DNA of 64,000 nt, taken from contig JAQPZY010001664.1 in the NCBI GenBank assembly GCA_029931535.1, forward strand, positions 7,076,001 through 7,140,000. Direction: 5' to 3'. A program made the position numbers and the translations under genes. The notes under the pieces are model-generated. The model saw nothing but the letters and a program-made list of their open reading frames with translations, ran no database searches and had not been told where the DNA came from. The DNA comes from Margaritifera margaritifera. Its lineage: Eukaryota > Mollusca > Bivalvia > Unionida > Margaritiferidae. This document shows, piece by piece, positions 38,097 through 49,509 of this stretch (position 1 is its first letter; each line of letters opens with the position of its first letter).

Positions 38097-41000
38097 GTAA
38101 GCTTATCATTGACAAATTGATATTATATTTTTAGGATCTTACTTGAGTGTTAATTAGTATTGATTTCAAAATGCAACCAAAAGAAAATCTGCTTACAAGA
38201 ACGAATATAACACTTTCCCCGTAAAAATTTTCACCGTTCACATCGTTATTTCACGTGTAACTATCGTTAAGAACTGTGTCAAAGATTACTGATACCAGGA
38301 CCCCACCACCAAAAAAAAAAACACAAAAAAAAAAAAAAAAAACGCATCGCATTTAAAATCTTAACCTTTAATTTATACTTTATACTTTCGAAAAAAAAGT
38401 TAATAGCATAAGAAATTGAATTTCATTTGCAAGTCTTTCTGAAAGATTATTTTCAAAATTTCAAGATGTCAACATTTCCAATTGACAATACAATTTTCGA
38501 AGGAGTAAAATTCATTGTGGTAGAAGAAATACATTTTCCAAAATGATGCGTTTCTTTTTTGGGGTCAGTAACGTAAAGTCGCATAGAGTCTTCTATTGGT
38601 GCATAAGGTAATAGTTTGGTCGTGGCATGATCGACTTCAAGTTCATTACCGTTCCTTGATGGCCCGCCATTCCATCTCATTGTCTTTGCGACGATTATTT
38701 GAACATTCATAGACGGAACATCAATTACCTCTGTCTTTTTATATTTTCCATGTCAATTTTTAAGAGAAGACGAGCAAAGAAAAAATGTAAACAAAAAGAC
38801 TTATATTGTTTTGACCACGGCACGTGCGGTATCTAATGTTCATTTCACTATCGTCATGGCTGACGCATCACGTGATTGGTTAATGGCTGCGCTCATGAAA
38901 CTGGTGTCAAATACAGATAATGGTGTTTGTAACCCAGTAGATATAATATTCAGCATTTAATGGACCAGTTTCATTCTTCGTCAGAAATCTTCTTCCATGT
39001 GCATTCTTTGGTGAACCTCATAAAGTTCATTCTCTTTGTTTAGCAATTTTGTTCAGTTTTCTCAAGTTGAGACTTTTCTTGAAAACCCAGAATGCTTCTC
39101 AAGCGAAATATCTGTCGCAAATAAAAAGAAACAATAATTTCATGTGAAATACTTAAGACTATTTGGTTTGTAAAACTTAACAGGTCAACAGTTTGTAGAG
39201 TTTTTCTTTAGAAAACAAACACGAATGAAATAGAAAGACCGTCATTAGAAAGGAACTGTAATCGTACATTACACACTTTATTTCATTAGGCCCGGAATTC
39301 ATATTACTTTTCAAGTAAAAGACCAAGACTCGAAACTCAATCATTCCACCAAGCAAAAGCTTTAAAGATTTGTAGAAATGTTATGTAACAATGTATCCAG
39401 AGCTTGTAGCAATGCTATGTAGCAATGTATTCAGAGCTTAAAGAAATGTTATGTAAAAATGTATCCAGAGCCTGTAGAAATGCTATCTAGCAATGTATCC
39501 AGAGAATGTGGAAATGCTATGTAGCAATGTATCCAGAGCTGAAAATAACATTCAGATACTGTACAATCTGAATAATACGCGTATAGGTCAAAACAATCGT
39601 ATACCAAAGCATATATTTACCTTCCGGTGGTTTTGCAGTAAAAATAATACATACGAAGACTAAAACATGAAATTCACTCTTCTGACGATTGTTTTGATGC
39701 TAATTAAGTGCGATTATCGTTACAATTGAACTATTTACTTGTTACTTCTCTGTCTTTTTTCTTCTTGTTATTTTGCCTTTCTTTAATCAACCAACTTTAT
39801 GTAATAATAATATGCTCTTGAATTTTGTCCATAGCATAAATATCCAAACGTTTTAACTATCGATAAGTATATATAATAAAATAAGCGTAAATGACCTTCA
39901 CTAATTTCAACAATAAGCGTATATGACCTTCACTAATTTCAACAACAAGCGTATCTGACCTTCACTAATTTCAACAACAAGCGTATAAGCTTTAAATTCA
40001 GATAGTACAGTATTATCAATAGCGCCGGAGATATTTGATCTCAATGTTTCCAGTAATTTCTCAATCTTAAAAGTTTGACGAAATCACTGGCTCGATTACA
40101 CAACGGACAGATTAAATATGAATTAAGTTCTAAAAAGAAATATCCATTACTCATATTAGTTATAGATTTCTTGATATAGGTGTGACGTGTATAATGGATA
40201 GATATTCAGAAAGACAAATTAAAATGGATCCAAATTCGCACAGTTCTCGAGCAAATGTATTCTATTAGTGTTAGGGCTGATTTTTTCCACAACAATGTAA
40301 ACTTGATAAAGGACATTTTTAAGCCCAATCCGTGACTGAAGTCAATTTGGATTTGCCCCACCAACATATCTTAAAAGAAACCCATTTTAACCTAATAACT
40401 TAACGCTACTTCAATAAAACACAAAATAGCTCAAATTATATCGTCTGCTATGACACCTACGGTAAATAATATGCTTTGATTTACCATTTTCCATTATTCA
40501 TTCTGTACACAAATGTGTCTTTTTCAAGTACTAAAAAAAATATTACTTTATTTTTCAGTATTGTCGAAATGAGAGAGAGAGAGAGAATTCATTATGTGGT
40601 CACCAGAATAAACAAAACATTACTTTAAGTAATGCACATAATTTACCGCATTGTACTAATTTCAAGTGGAATGTCCGGGTGTACTTTATGTGTGGTTGTG
40701 CTGGTGATATTGACATACACATGATTTACAGTCGTTGATATATATGGATTAGTTATAAATAAATTAGTTTATACTACAGTTGTACACTTTAGCAAAATGG
40801 ACAAGAACAAAAACAATAACAACACTAACAACGACAGCGACAACAACGACATCAACGCAATCGAATAAAGGATGCCTTTATGCTTCATAGGAGAGACAAA
40901 CGATTTAGCTCAATTATTGATCACTGTATAATTTGACACCCCAGAAAAATGTTGTTAGGAAAAAAGAAGGATGGGGTGGGGGTGAATGTTGATCTTAAAC

Positions 41001-41854
41001 TGTGTCACTTTCTCTATGTATGCTCTGTTTCTATTTCATCAGACGCTGATATCTGCAGTAACATCTCAATGGAGGTTCTCCAGGTCAGGATATATAGTCC
41101 CGGATACCCAAAAGGGATGAACACAACTCATGGCGTGTGCAAATGTTTGGCCACAGGTGACAGTGTCGGCGTCACCGCTGACGTAATATTTCTCATGGGA
41201 AAATATGACGTCACTCCACTTACCATTGCGTACAATGAAAGCGGACGTCAAGTAACGTGGCCTCTAGATGACACGTACGTCAGCCTGGACGCAAGTTCGA
41301 GACAGTTGACCTTGACTAAGAATGCAATATCTGTGGAAATTGTTCTAAAAACCAAATCAAAGGAAGCAAATGTGGGAGGTTTATTTAGTTTAACATTAGG
41401 TAGATATTATAAAACGGCACAAAAACATATATGATAGCGTAAGATAATAAAAATTTCATAAACCAACATTTAAACAAAAAAAAAATGTTTGCATGTCTTA
41501 TGAAAGTTTAGAAAAGTTCTTATCCACATAAAGGAAGCGGAATTGGAAATGTTCTATTAAATGTTAATTTTAATTAAACGTGTTCATTCCAGGAAAAGGT
41601 AGTATTCTCAACATATATCGTTTAAATTCTCTTTCAGCTAATTTCCTTCTTTTCCTCTTTTTTTTTCTCTCTCTCATTTACACATTACACTTGATTTTCA
41701 TTCTTCGTGTTCTATACTTTTCTTGCCATAATGTAAATGCTGGGCTTAATGAACTGATTGTACAATTTGACATCTGCAGTATTAAACCTTTGAACTATTG
41801 TAATCTAATATAATTTACTGTGTTAATATGCTTATGATTATCTGTATGTTTAAA

Positions 41855-41919
<65 letters not shown>

Positions 41920-41975
41920 CCCACATCTTTTGTTATAATAATAATAATAACAATAAACCCACATCTTCTTGTTAA

Positions 41976-42031
<56 letters not shown>

Positions 42032-42689
42032 ATTGTGTTTGCGTGTTGGATTAACTCATTTGAAGCTATTTCTCAGTCACAGGTGGCTCAAAGCAGATTC
42101 AGGTCAATTGCTCGAAACAAGATACCCTAGCAGAAAGTGAGGTCCAAGACACATCATCGTGGTCAGTCGAGAAGGTGATGATTTTAGGTAAGAATTTAGA
42201 CTTCATGAAATTGTGTTTTAAACCTTTCGGTGACACAAAATATTGTCTTGAAACCAAAGGAAAGAACTATTTGCTAAGGAAAAAGTTAACAATGATAGAA
42301 TTTGCCTTTAAAGACGTCAATAAATGGAGAAATTTATTTAAACCCATACAAAGTAAAAATGTACATGTCCAAAAACCACTATGACTGCTTAGATATATTT
42401 TCAGTAGAGTACATATATTGAACAACACTAAGAAAGAGCTCAAATTGGTCCACATTCATTACAGTATAAATGATGGGGTAATTAGTGGATCATCTGACCT
42501 TTAAATAGCATGTGGTTCATATAGCTGTTTCTTATATTGTATTGTCCCAGACATATTACTGTGGTGAGGTTTTGGGTGCCTTGTATTCACCATTTTCAAA
42601 ACATTGAGTGCTTAACAAAGTATGTATAACAAAGACGTATATAGTTTACACAGTATGAAATCTTTGGATTTAGCAAGTAAGAATGCATT

Positions 42690-42758
<69 letters not shown>

Positions 42759-43942
42759 TATGAACCTCGTTAATCAGGACTCCGTTTATCCGGAAACCTC
42801 GCTATCCGGACATAGTTAAACGGGAAAGGAATTCCTAAACGTTAATTTGCTCCGTTAATCAAGAAATCCGCATTCCGGATCCGGAAATCAAAATCGGGGA
42901 CAAAGTGTAAAATTTCTATAAAACGTGCCTCGATAATCCGGAAATAATCTGTCCCAAAATAAGAAAATTCGAAGAATCGTATATGAAAATACAGTCCGTC
43001 GGATAAAACAGATTCACCTACACAAATTTGGAGGTGTGTCAATGTATCAATCTCTGATCGGTCAAATTCTAGTGGCACTTGAAAGTTATAAATTGATCAC
43101 GTGATCATGTGTGTGGAAAAACTTCAAGTATTGTCTTGTAACCAGCGATTGTATAAACATTGTCTGTTTTAGCCAGTCGCCTAAGGGAGTTTTAATAATC
43201 AAATAAACACACTGGGAAAAATCGTCCACACTTTTGACATAACATATGGTTAATAAATTAAGTGTGTCATTAAGTCTCTTTGTTGTTTACAAATTGTATG
43301 TAACAATCACAGTTTGTTGATGGGTGTACAAATAAAGTTGATTGATTTAACCTGTGGACAGTATAGGGCTTCAGTTCAGAATAAAAAGCGACGTCAATTA
43401 TCGGCTCATTAGCAGCTATAACAGTTGTAAAATACAACTTATAAAAATTACTGCATTTTATACCATAACGCATTTAACTGCGAGTTATCAATTTGTATTC
43501 GTTGTACTTTTTACATTATTATGGCGACACCATCAAGCAAGCGTTGACGAGTAGATACCGGCCAGCATAAAAAAAGATCTGCCAGCACAAAGAAATTCAC
43601 CCAATAGGAAATTGACATAATAAATGTATGTACAGTAAATACATGTACATGTACATAGTATGATGTGTTCATTGTTGAAACTTCTATTTACGTGTATGTA
43701 CAAGTGCATGTTATAATAAAGTGAAATAAACACAAGTCAATAGATGTATTCATTAATTTATTTAAACCATTATTGAATATACAGTACATTTACAGCTAGC
43801 ATATACATGTACAGGCACAGTACATGAATACGGTATGATGACATCGTACAATAAAAATGTGTATGATTCAATTATCCGGAAAACTCATTAATCCGGACAT
43901 ATTCACTGGGAAGGTAGATGTCCGGATTAACGAGGTTCCTCT

Positions 43943-44039
<97 letters not shown>

Positions 44040-44413
44040 TCCATATGGCTGAAAGTCTCAGTTAAGATAGAAAAGAGACAGACTGATAGACAGACAGAGA
44101 GAATAAAAGAGTGAAAGAGAATAGAATGGTATGGTGTTTGCATGTCTATATTGTTAATCTTGTAAATTAATGTAAAATATAAAATACAAACTTAGTTACT
44201 GTTATCATGATCAGGTTACTCAATGTGTGAACAATCTGTTGGATCTGTCTATATTTCTGTATATTTGTAAAAACTAACAAACATCTAATCCGGAGACAAT
44301 TGTTATATATCACTTTTTGCTAAAATGCTTGCAAAATAGTATATTGTGAAGATTTTTTAGCATGTTTACTTATTGTAAGTGATGCAATTTTTCAAACAGT
44401 TAATCTATTCCTA

Positions 44414-44485
<72 letters not shown>

Positions 44486-47400
44486 CATCTATAAACAATA
44501 CATACACGCACATGCATTGACAAACTTCTATTATAATTTACTTTTGTCTATGTAAATATCATTTGGTGTCAAAACTATCACTTTCTTACATACGTAGAAT
44601 ACTCTTCAGACATCAAGTTTAACTTTATTTCTTTCTTGAAGTCAGCCTTATTTGGTGATTCACACTTAAATCTACATTTGTAAATGTATAGTTTCAGTTG
44701 CAACATAAATAAATTGATGATATCATCAACTGTCTCCTACTTACAATGCCAGGAAGAAATTGCTTCTTTGAAATTGAATAATGATGAAGATGATTGCATT
44801 TATTCTTTATTCAATAAGGATTAAGTTTGCTTTTGGACAGTCCTTAAATTAGTGAGAAAGAGTTTTTGCAGATTTATTACACAAAGAAAGGAGATTTTTT
44901 AAAGGTTAACTCAAGAAACTACTCGTTGGTAAAATACTTTGCAGAATTTTAGTTTGAAACCACCTAAGTTTGGGGCCTTGTCACCTTGTGTGGAAGGGAA
45001 AAGTAATTACTCTATTCATTCTGCTTAAAATCACTAAATTCTAGATTTCATTTTCATTTCGAAGATGGTTCATTATTAATTAAAAATTAATTTTCTATGC
45101 AACCTTTTACAGCCCTTTTCATCTCTTATAATAAGTAAAATAGATGATTGTAAAATTGAATGTTGAATATTGGAGTTAATGTTTTAATCTAAATTATTAC
45201 TGTAGTTTTCTATAGCATTTACTAGCCCCCAAAATTCTAAAACGTTTGTATGAAGTCTAAGTTTATTGACAAAGTTTTCCAATTCAATCCATGAACCGTC
45301 TTCATTTGCAAAGTCATTTATGTGTAATAGTATTTTTTCGACCCAATATTTATACATTACTACATGTAAAGTAGAGGCAGCTTTAATTTTCGTCCATTTT
45401 GACTCTGAAATAATTATTCTTCTAATCCAAGATACTTAATGGCACATTGTAAGCATATTGATATCCACCGTGTTTATACTACCTTCATGGTAATCTTTAA
45501 TGATGACTTTTCTTTTAATTCTATTTCTTACTTTACCCCAAACAAACTTATACAAAAGACAATGTAGCTCCTTAAGTACATTATCAGGGGGATTGGATAA
45601 ACTCAATAATAAATGAGTAAGTTGTGACAGTGCCAAGCTTTTAATAACTGTAATTTTACCAAATGGTGTGAGTAATCTTTTTAACCATTTCAAAATTCAA
45701 ATTTCTAACTCCCCTAACTTTAGTATCATAATTTAATTTTACCATTTTGTTTTAAGTCTGCAGAAAAATGTATACCTTGGTAAGTACATTGAGATGAATC
45801 GCAATTTAGATTATATTTTGAACGATACCTGGCATTACTTCCTGTTCTACTACCAATCCAAACTGCTTTAATTTTTTCACTATTTGTACTAAGGCCTGTA
45901 AATATAGATTATTGATATATGAGGTCCAAGTCAGATTTAAGTGATTTTTCGGAACCATAAAGAGTGAGTGCTGTGTCATCTGCATATTGTGAAATAAGAT
46001 AGTCTCCATTATTTATATTAATTCTCTTTACATTTGAACTTTTCCTGATCATATGGGATAATATCTCTGCACATAGGATAAAAATGTAAGCAGAGCATGA
46101 TGAGCATTGCCCATAACAATTACACATGATTTTATATTATTGTAATTTGTAAAACATTTTTATAAATTTTGTGAACTGTTCTCCAAAATGAACAAAAAAA
46201 TCCAACGAAGGACCACGAGTCAAAGCTTCATAAAAATCAATTAAAATCAATTAAATAAAGAAGTTCATTTATGTTAAATTTCTTTGTATAAAACCTGAGG
46301 TCATATAAAGTAAGGATATTTTATCCTATGTATCTTCCCTTAATAACACCAATCTGATCCTTATTACTATTCTGGCGAGAACTTGTTTTAGTTTATTTGC
46401 ATGCAGATGAAATTTGATAGAATACAGTCATATACTCTAGACATTGGTTTCCAATTCCTCATACATTGTTTAGGTTTGTCACCTTTTGGAAGAAAGCTAT
46501 AACATTTCTTTCTGAGTGGATGTCAGTTCACCGCAGTTATATGAATACTTAATTTCTGAGCCATTCATTGATTCTTTTTTATTATTGTATAGTTTAGAAA
46601 TATCCTGATAGTTCAAGAGAGATTTGAGATCAACTGAATCTACTTTATGAAAGGAGCATTGTTTCTGATAGTATGATTTTGTTTCTTCCAAAATTTCTCC
46701 CTGATTATTGGTATATGTTCCATTTAATTTTTAAAAAATTAGGCATCATTTTGCTAATGTAATTCTTTTTTTCCAAATAACAGAAATATCTTGTTGCCTG
46801 TTCTCTATTCTCAATCCATTTTGCTCGTGATCTTATTCTCACACCTTCCATTTTTTGCCTGCGAATTTCTTCCAGCTGGTTCTGCTTGCCCTTTAAGGTC
46901 TATAATTGATCAGCTTGACTACTTTGCTTCAAAAGATTAATTTCGGTGGTAAGTTGTTTCTCTTAATGTCTTTTTTTAAAATGAAGAGTATGAAAATGTT
47001 TTCCCACTAATTTCTAAAAGTAACATTTTAAAAGCAAGTTGATCGTTAATAATAAAATTTATATCAGAAAACGGAGCATGCTCAAAATGATATATATGAT
47101 TAGGTCAAACATATTGACTTTTTAGACTGATGAATTATTTCTTTTACAAGTGATATATAATCAGTTTATTTTAACAATTAATTATTAAATGTCCAAATTG
47201 TTTTATGCTCTTCGGTTTTTCTACAAAACCAAGCTATATTTACAAGGAATGATCAGTCCCATAATCAAGTTCGATGACAGCTTTTCCACCACACTGAAAA
47301 GAATTTCAGAAATAAGAAAAAAAAGTATAGTTTGGTTTGTTTAATTGGATTTTTTAAAATCTCTATGTAAATCTTCGAGTTCCAATATTTCTCACTCGCC

Positions 47401-49509
47401 AAATATCAATTAAATTAAATTACACACACATATCAAGAACTATATTTCTGGCCCTGGGATAATTGATGGTGTTATAATTATAGGTATCAAAATATGGATC
47501 CATAACCAAATTTTGTTGTTTGTCATATGTTACATGTGTAGTCATGTATGATGCGGGCTATGTTAAGATGTTTTTATCTTGCGGTTTTGATTCATAAATT
47601 GCAGTAATGTAAATTTTGGAGTTGAGATATGAAATCTGTTTTTTCAGCCTTTCCTTTTCTTCGTATCCTGGATATGTTTTGGGAAAGAAACTAAAACTTG
47701 GGGTCCAAATATTTGATAGTATAACTTTCTCTTACATTCTGTTTACTCCGAGTAAAATTATACATTATATTTGCTCCAAATAAAATTGTAATTATGTAAC
47801 TTTGATCATGTCACTCTTTTCAGTATTTTCTAAACTTCTTTTCAAAAGAATTGGTCTACCTCGAGTGGCATCAGTGTCAAATATAATTTTTTAAAAATGC
47901 TTTTAGCTCCAGTTCGTGCTTCATACTTTAAACATTGTGGAGGAAACTGTGTCTGGTGTCTTGCAAAAGTTTTGTATTTGCAAAAGAAAAAAAATTATAC
48001 CTCAAAGTCTCGAAAGTGTAAAAAATATATAGTTTTAAATAATCTTATGGATCATTTCAGAGCAGCGTTATGATTCGTATCTAAAGTTTTCTAGACCCGA
48101 CCCCTCTCCCACCCCCACCCCACCCCCAAAAAAGAAAGATTGGTCAGTTAATGTTTAATTAAGCTTAGCATGATGCTGTTATTTCAGGTGGCGCACTTCT
48201 CGGAGCCAGTGTCCTGCTGATGACGATCACAATCATAATTTGTATCTCTCTGTTGATAACCAGGTGGGTAGTTCGCTTTTTGGCCAAATACATCATGTTC
48301 AAAAGTAATATGGGACCCCGGGTGGCCGAATGGTCTAAGGCGCTCTCCTGCACAAATCACTGACATCTTACCTCTGTCCGCGTGGATTCGAGTCTCGGCT
48401 GGGCCAACGTTGGTATGTGAGAAAGCTAAGCTTGCCAGTAGCTTACCATGGGTCGGTGGCTCTTCCCGTCTTTTTCCTGGGTTCTTCCTCCACCTAATAT
48501 ACTGGCACAATGACAGGATGACCGCCATATGCTGGGAATAGCAATCCGCAAATTCATGATTTCATGCCCAAGTTAGTCTTCCAGCTTTGGTGCCAGAGAG
48601 GCATTTTAAACTTTATCGGTCCATTGTCTTCAAACTGGATCATTGTACCTATTGTAATACGAGTAATATAATATGCCTGAGTAATATAATATAATATAAT
48701 ATAATATAATATAATATAATATAATATAATATAATATAATATGCACCTAACCCCATCCACCTACCACTTTAACCCCGAACAACAAAAAGTATCGATGACG
48801 CTGGGAAATGAGTGTTTCTATACTTCAAAGGACAGTAAAGAATGACTTTGCTCATTTATGTCAAATTTATTGAAAAGTCTGCAAAAATGTCGTCTCCGCT
48901 GTAAACCAACATTAGCAACAAATATCCGCAAGTGTTGTTAGCATGCGGTAAACATGCTTAATTTGATAATCTGAAGTTTAAATACCAGTTAAGTATGAAA
49001 TAGACTGTCCGAAATGATGTAATGTATAAAGATATAGTTTTATTATCATTAGTTATTTACAGTATCATTTAGTTCATTTTAGAAAAAAACTTAGGTTAAA
49101 TTATCTATGGGTTAAAAGATTTATGTAATTAAGAGGTAGATTTTGGGATAATTTATACGTCTAACTGTACTTTTTTACATTTTTTGTCTGCAGAAAACGC
49201 AAACGAGGTTCTGTAATTAATGACGCAACATATGACGAAGCATTCATTCAGTTGCGTGCAAAAAGCGTTGTTTACAGCTCACCTAACACTGGGAATGTCG
49301 ATCAGAATTTATCATGTACCCCAATGTCAAACCCCGGATATTCCCGTGATTCAATGTTGCCGAAGTACTCAAATGCAAATGCTACGGGAGGGGATCTGAA
49401 TACACCATATGTCCAGATGTCGGCCCCCGGAAATTCCCGAGATTCAATGCTACCGAAATATGCCAATACGAACAGCAATCACGTACGAGCACAGTATGGG
49501 AACACATAA
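37997..49509 (+). CDS. Five-exon type I membrane protein with CUB-like ectodomain (whole gene model)
   Basis: I joined five exons by eye: 37997-38096, 41043-41378, 42083-42187, 48188-48263 and 49194-49509. Junction phases are 1, 1, 1, 2 and every intron is GT-AG. The product is ~310 residues. Residues 1-24 form a signal peptide. Residues 38-155 form a CUB-like ectodomain with SPGYP, Cys at 38, 66, 68 and 155, and sequons at N26, N40, N60, N98 and N154. Residues 183-205 form one transmembrane helix, followed by KRKR as stop-transfer. The 104-residue tail carries a duplicated SRDSMLPKY motif and a YVQM site. An in-frame TAG at 37,979 supports the start. I recognise the architecture but no named orthologue. 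A role as a cell-surface binding or adhesion receptor is inference. Unseen extra exons are possible because the introns reach 6 kb. Confidence 0.75.
38310..38342. repeat. A-rich tract in intron 1
   Basis: Interrupted poly(A) tract. Confidence 0.9.
38453..38710 (-). CDS. Hypothetical 85-codon ORF in intron 1 of the CUB gene, opposite strand
   Basis: The frame has a protein-like composition (NVQIIVAKTMRWNGGPSRNG near the start, GKCISSTTMNF near the end) and stays open about 15 codons upstream of its Met. I recognise no family. About 150 bp upstream on the same strand, CCAAT next to CACGTG lies near 38,870-38,885, which is at least promoter-like. It could be a small gene, an exon of an antisense gene, a transposon fragment or chance. 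Confidence 0.25.
   Translation of the reverse strand: MNVQIIVAKTMRWNGGPSRNGNELEVDHATTKLLPYAPIEDSMRLYVTDPKKETHHFGKCISSTTMNFTPSKIVLSIGNVDILKF
39371..39540. repeat. Minisatellite, 5 x 34 bp
   Basis: Five adjacent copies of TGTAGAAATGYTATGTAGCA followed by ATGTATCCAGAGCT. The copies differ at several positions and all are exactly 34 bp. Confidence 0.95.
39880..39990. repeat. Minisatellite, 3.5 x 32 bp
   Basis: Units read AAYAAGCGTAWMTGACCTTC then ACTAATTTCAAC. Copies 2 and 3 are nearly identical. The last copy is truncated after AAGCGTAT. Confidence 0.95.
41043..41378 (+). CDS. Exon 2: CUB-like domain
   Basis: The acceptor is a pyrimidine-rich CTATTTCATCAG/AC. Entering in phase 1 keeps an open frame (D-A-D-I-C...). 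The exon codes the CUB-like core: YSPGYP near the start, the VCKC cysteine pair, then alternating beta-type sequence (VGVTADVIFL, LTLTKNAISVEIVL). The likely donor is GGGAG/GTTTAT. ATTAG/GTAGAT at 41,400, 21 bp downstream and in the same phase, would add seven residues. The short TAA-free extension of the frame beyond it is intronic. Confidence 0.75.
41857..42031. repeat. (AT)n and two (AAT)n microsatellites in intron 2
   Basis: (AT)n at 41,857-41,916. A phrase CCCACATCTTYTTGTTA followed by AAT repeats then occurs twice, at about 41,920 and 41,958, and the second AAT run extends to 42,031. Confidence 0.95.
42083..42187 (+). CDS. Exon 3: juxtamembrane ectodomain
   Basis: Tandem acceptors TTTCTCAG (exon would start at 42,077) and TCACAG (42,083) differ by 6 bp and keep phase, a NAGNNNNAG-like arrangement that could give two isoforms. 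The exon codes QIQVNCSKQ, supplying the last ectodomain Cys and a sequon, then an acidic/Ser-rich stalk. The donor is ATTTTAG/GTAAGAA, near consensus. Confidence 0.7.
42692..42760. repeat. (TA)n microsatellite abutting a transposon terminus
   Basis: TA repeats with one TAC interruption run directly into the terminal repeat of the Tigger-like element. Confidence 0.95.
42761..43943 (+). mobile_element. pogo/Tigger-like DNA transposon remnant
   Basis: The left end reads GAACCTCGTTAATCAGGACT with further TATCCGGA phrases. The right end in reverse complement reads CAGAGGAACCTCGTTAATCC then GGACA. GAACCTCGNTNATCCGGA termini flanked by TA are the signature of pogo/Tigger elements of the Tc1/mariner superfamily. 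Inside, an ATG at 43,521 opens MATPSSKR, then a stop, then RVDTGQ, resembling the N-terminus of Tigger transposases. The rest of the transposase is missing, so this is a ~1.2-kb deletion derivative. The outermost bases of the left end have merged with the TA microsatellite. Only the orientation of the transposase start supports the + strand. Confidence 0.75.
43945..44036. repeat. (CA)n(TA)n compound microsatellite
   Basis: About 25 CA followed by about 20 TA, starting immediately after the right terminus of the Tigger-like element. Confidence 0.97.
44418..44481. repeat. (TA)n microsatellite
   Basis: About 31 TA dinucleotides. Confidence 0.97.
44930..47060 (-). mobile_element. Degraded L1/Tx1-like non-LTR retrotransposon (reverse transcriptase region)
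   Basis: Reading the minus strand from 47,060 downward the motifs come in LINE order. First is FKMLLLEISGKTFSYSS, then a basic linker (LEEIRRQKMEGVRIRSRAKW). EQATRYFCYLEKKNY lies at about 46,790. LLPKGDKPKQ...NWKPMS marks RT motifs 0-1. LILIDFYEAL stands at the first catalytic-Asp region (about 46,240). Next come FILCAEIL and SQYADDTALTL with the YADD catalytic box (about 45,985). KWLKRLLTPFGKITVIKSLA lies at 45,690 and SWIRRIIISESKW at about 45,410. Numerous stops and shifts show it is dead. The 5' end (ORF1, endonuclease) is not seen. Clade placement is from memory of motif style. Confidence 0.85.
47061..48187. other. Intron 3 remainder, no further feature recognised
   Basis: AT-rich intronic sequence with a C-rich tract (CCCACCCCCACCCCACCCCC) at about 48,108-48,127. 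Confidence 0.45.
48188..48263 (+). CDS. Exon 4: transmembrane helix
   Basis: A 76-bp exon between TTATTTCAG and GTGGGT. Entering in phase 1 it codes GGALLGASVLLMTITIIICI and on through SLLIT, an unbroken hydrophobic helix of about 23 residues. It leaves in phase 2 so that the split codon with exon 5 makes Arg. The lines of the opposite strand through this exon are incidental. Confidence 0.8.
48317..48545 (+). repeat. tRNA-Leu/Ser-type SINE in intron 4
   Basis: The head carries a good A box (TGGCCGAATGG at 48,323) with TCTAAGGCGC, and a B box (GGATTCGAGTCT at 48,384). The wide spacing is that of a class II tRNA (Leu/Ser). The body that follows (GGTCGGTGGCTCTTCCCGTC, TTCTTCCTCCACC) resembles the conserved central domain of bivalve SINEs. 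There is no intact acceptor-stem pairing, so it is not a tRNA gene. Confidence 0.75.
48682..48742. repeat. (ATAAT)n pentanucleotide microsatellite
   Basis: About 12 ATAAT units, preceded by a short satellite-like seed at 48,663-48,675. Confidence 0.97.
49194..49509 (+). CDS. Exon 5: cytoplasmic tail and stop
   Basis: The acceptor is TTTTTTACATTTTTTGTCTGCAG. The frame continues the split Arg with KRKRGSVINDATYDEAF. Residues 250-268 and 281-299 are two copies of MSxPGxSRDSMLPKYxNxN, 31 residues apart. PYVQM at 277-281 contains a YxxM motif. The stop is TAA at 49,507. The exon is distinctly less AT-rich than its flanks. Confidence 0.8.

Noticed and set aside
39371..39990. CRISPR-like regular repeats
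   Set aside because: Units are contiguous with no unique spacers, in a eukaryotic intron. They are minisatellites.
42650..44143. Frames encoding YIYIYI or THTHTH repeats
   Set aside because: Simple translation of TA and CA microsatellites.
48317..48395. tRNA-Leu/Ser gene
   Set aside because: A and B boxes are good, but acceptor and anticodon stems do not pair and a SINE body follows.
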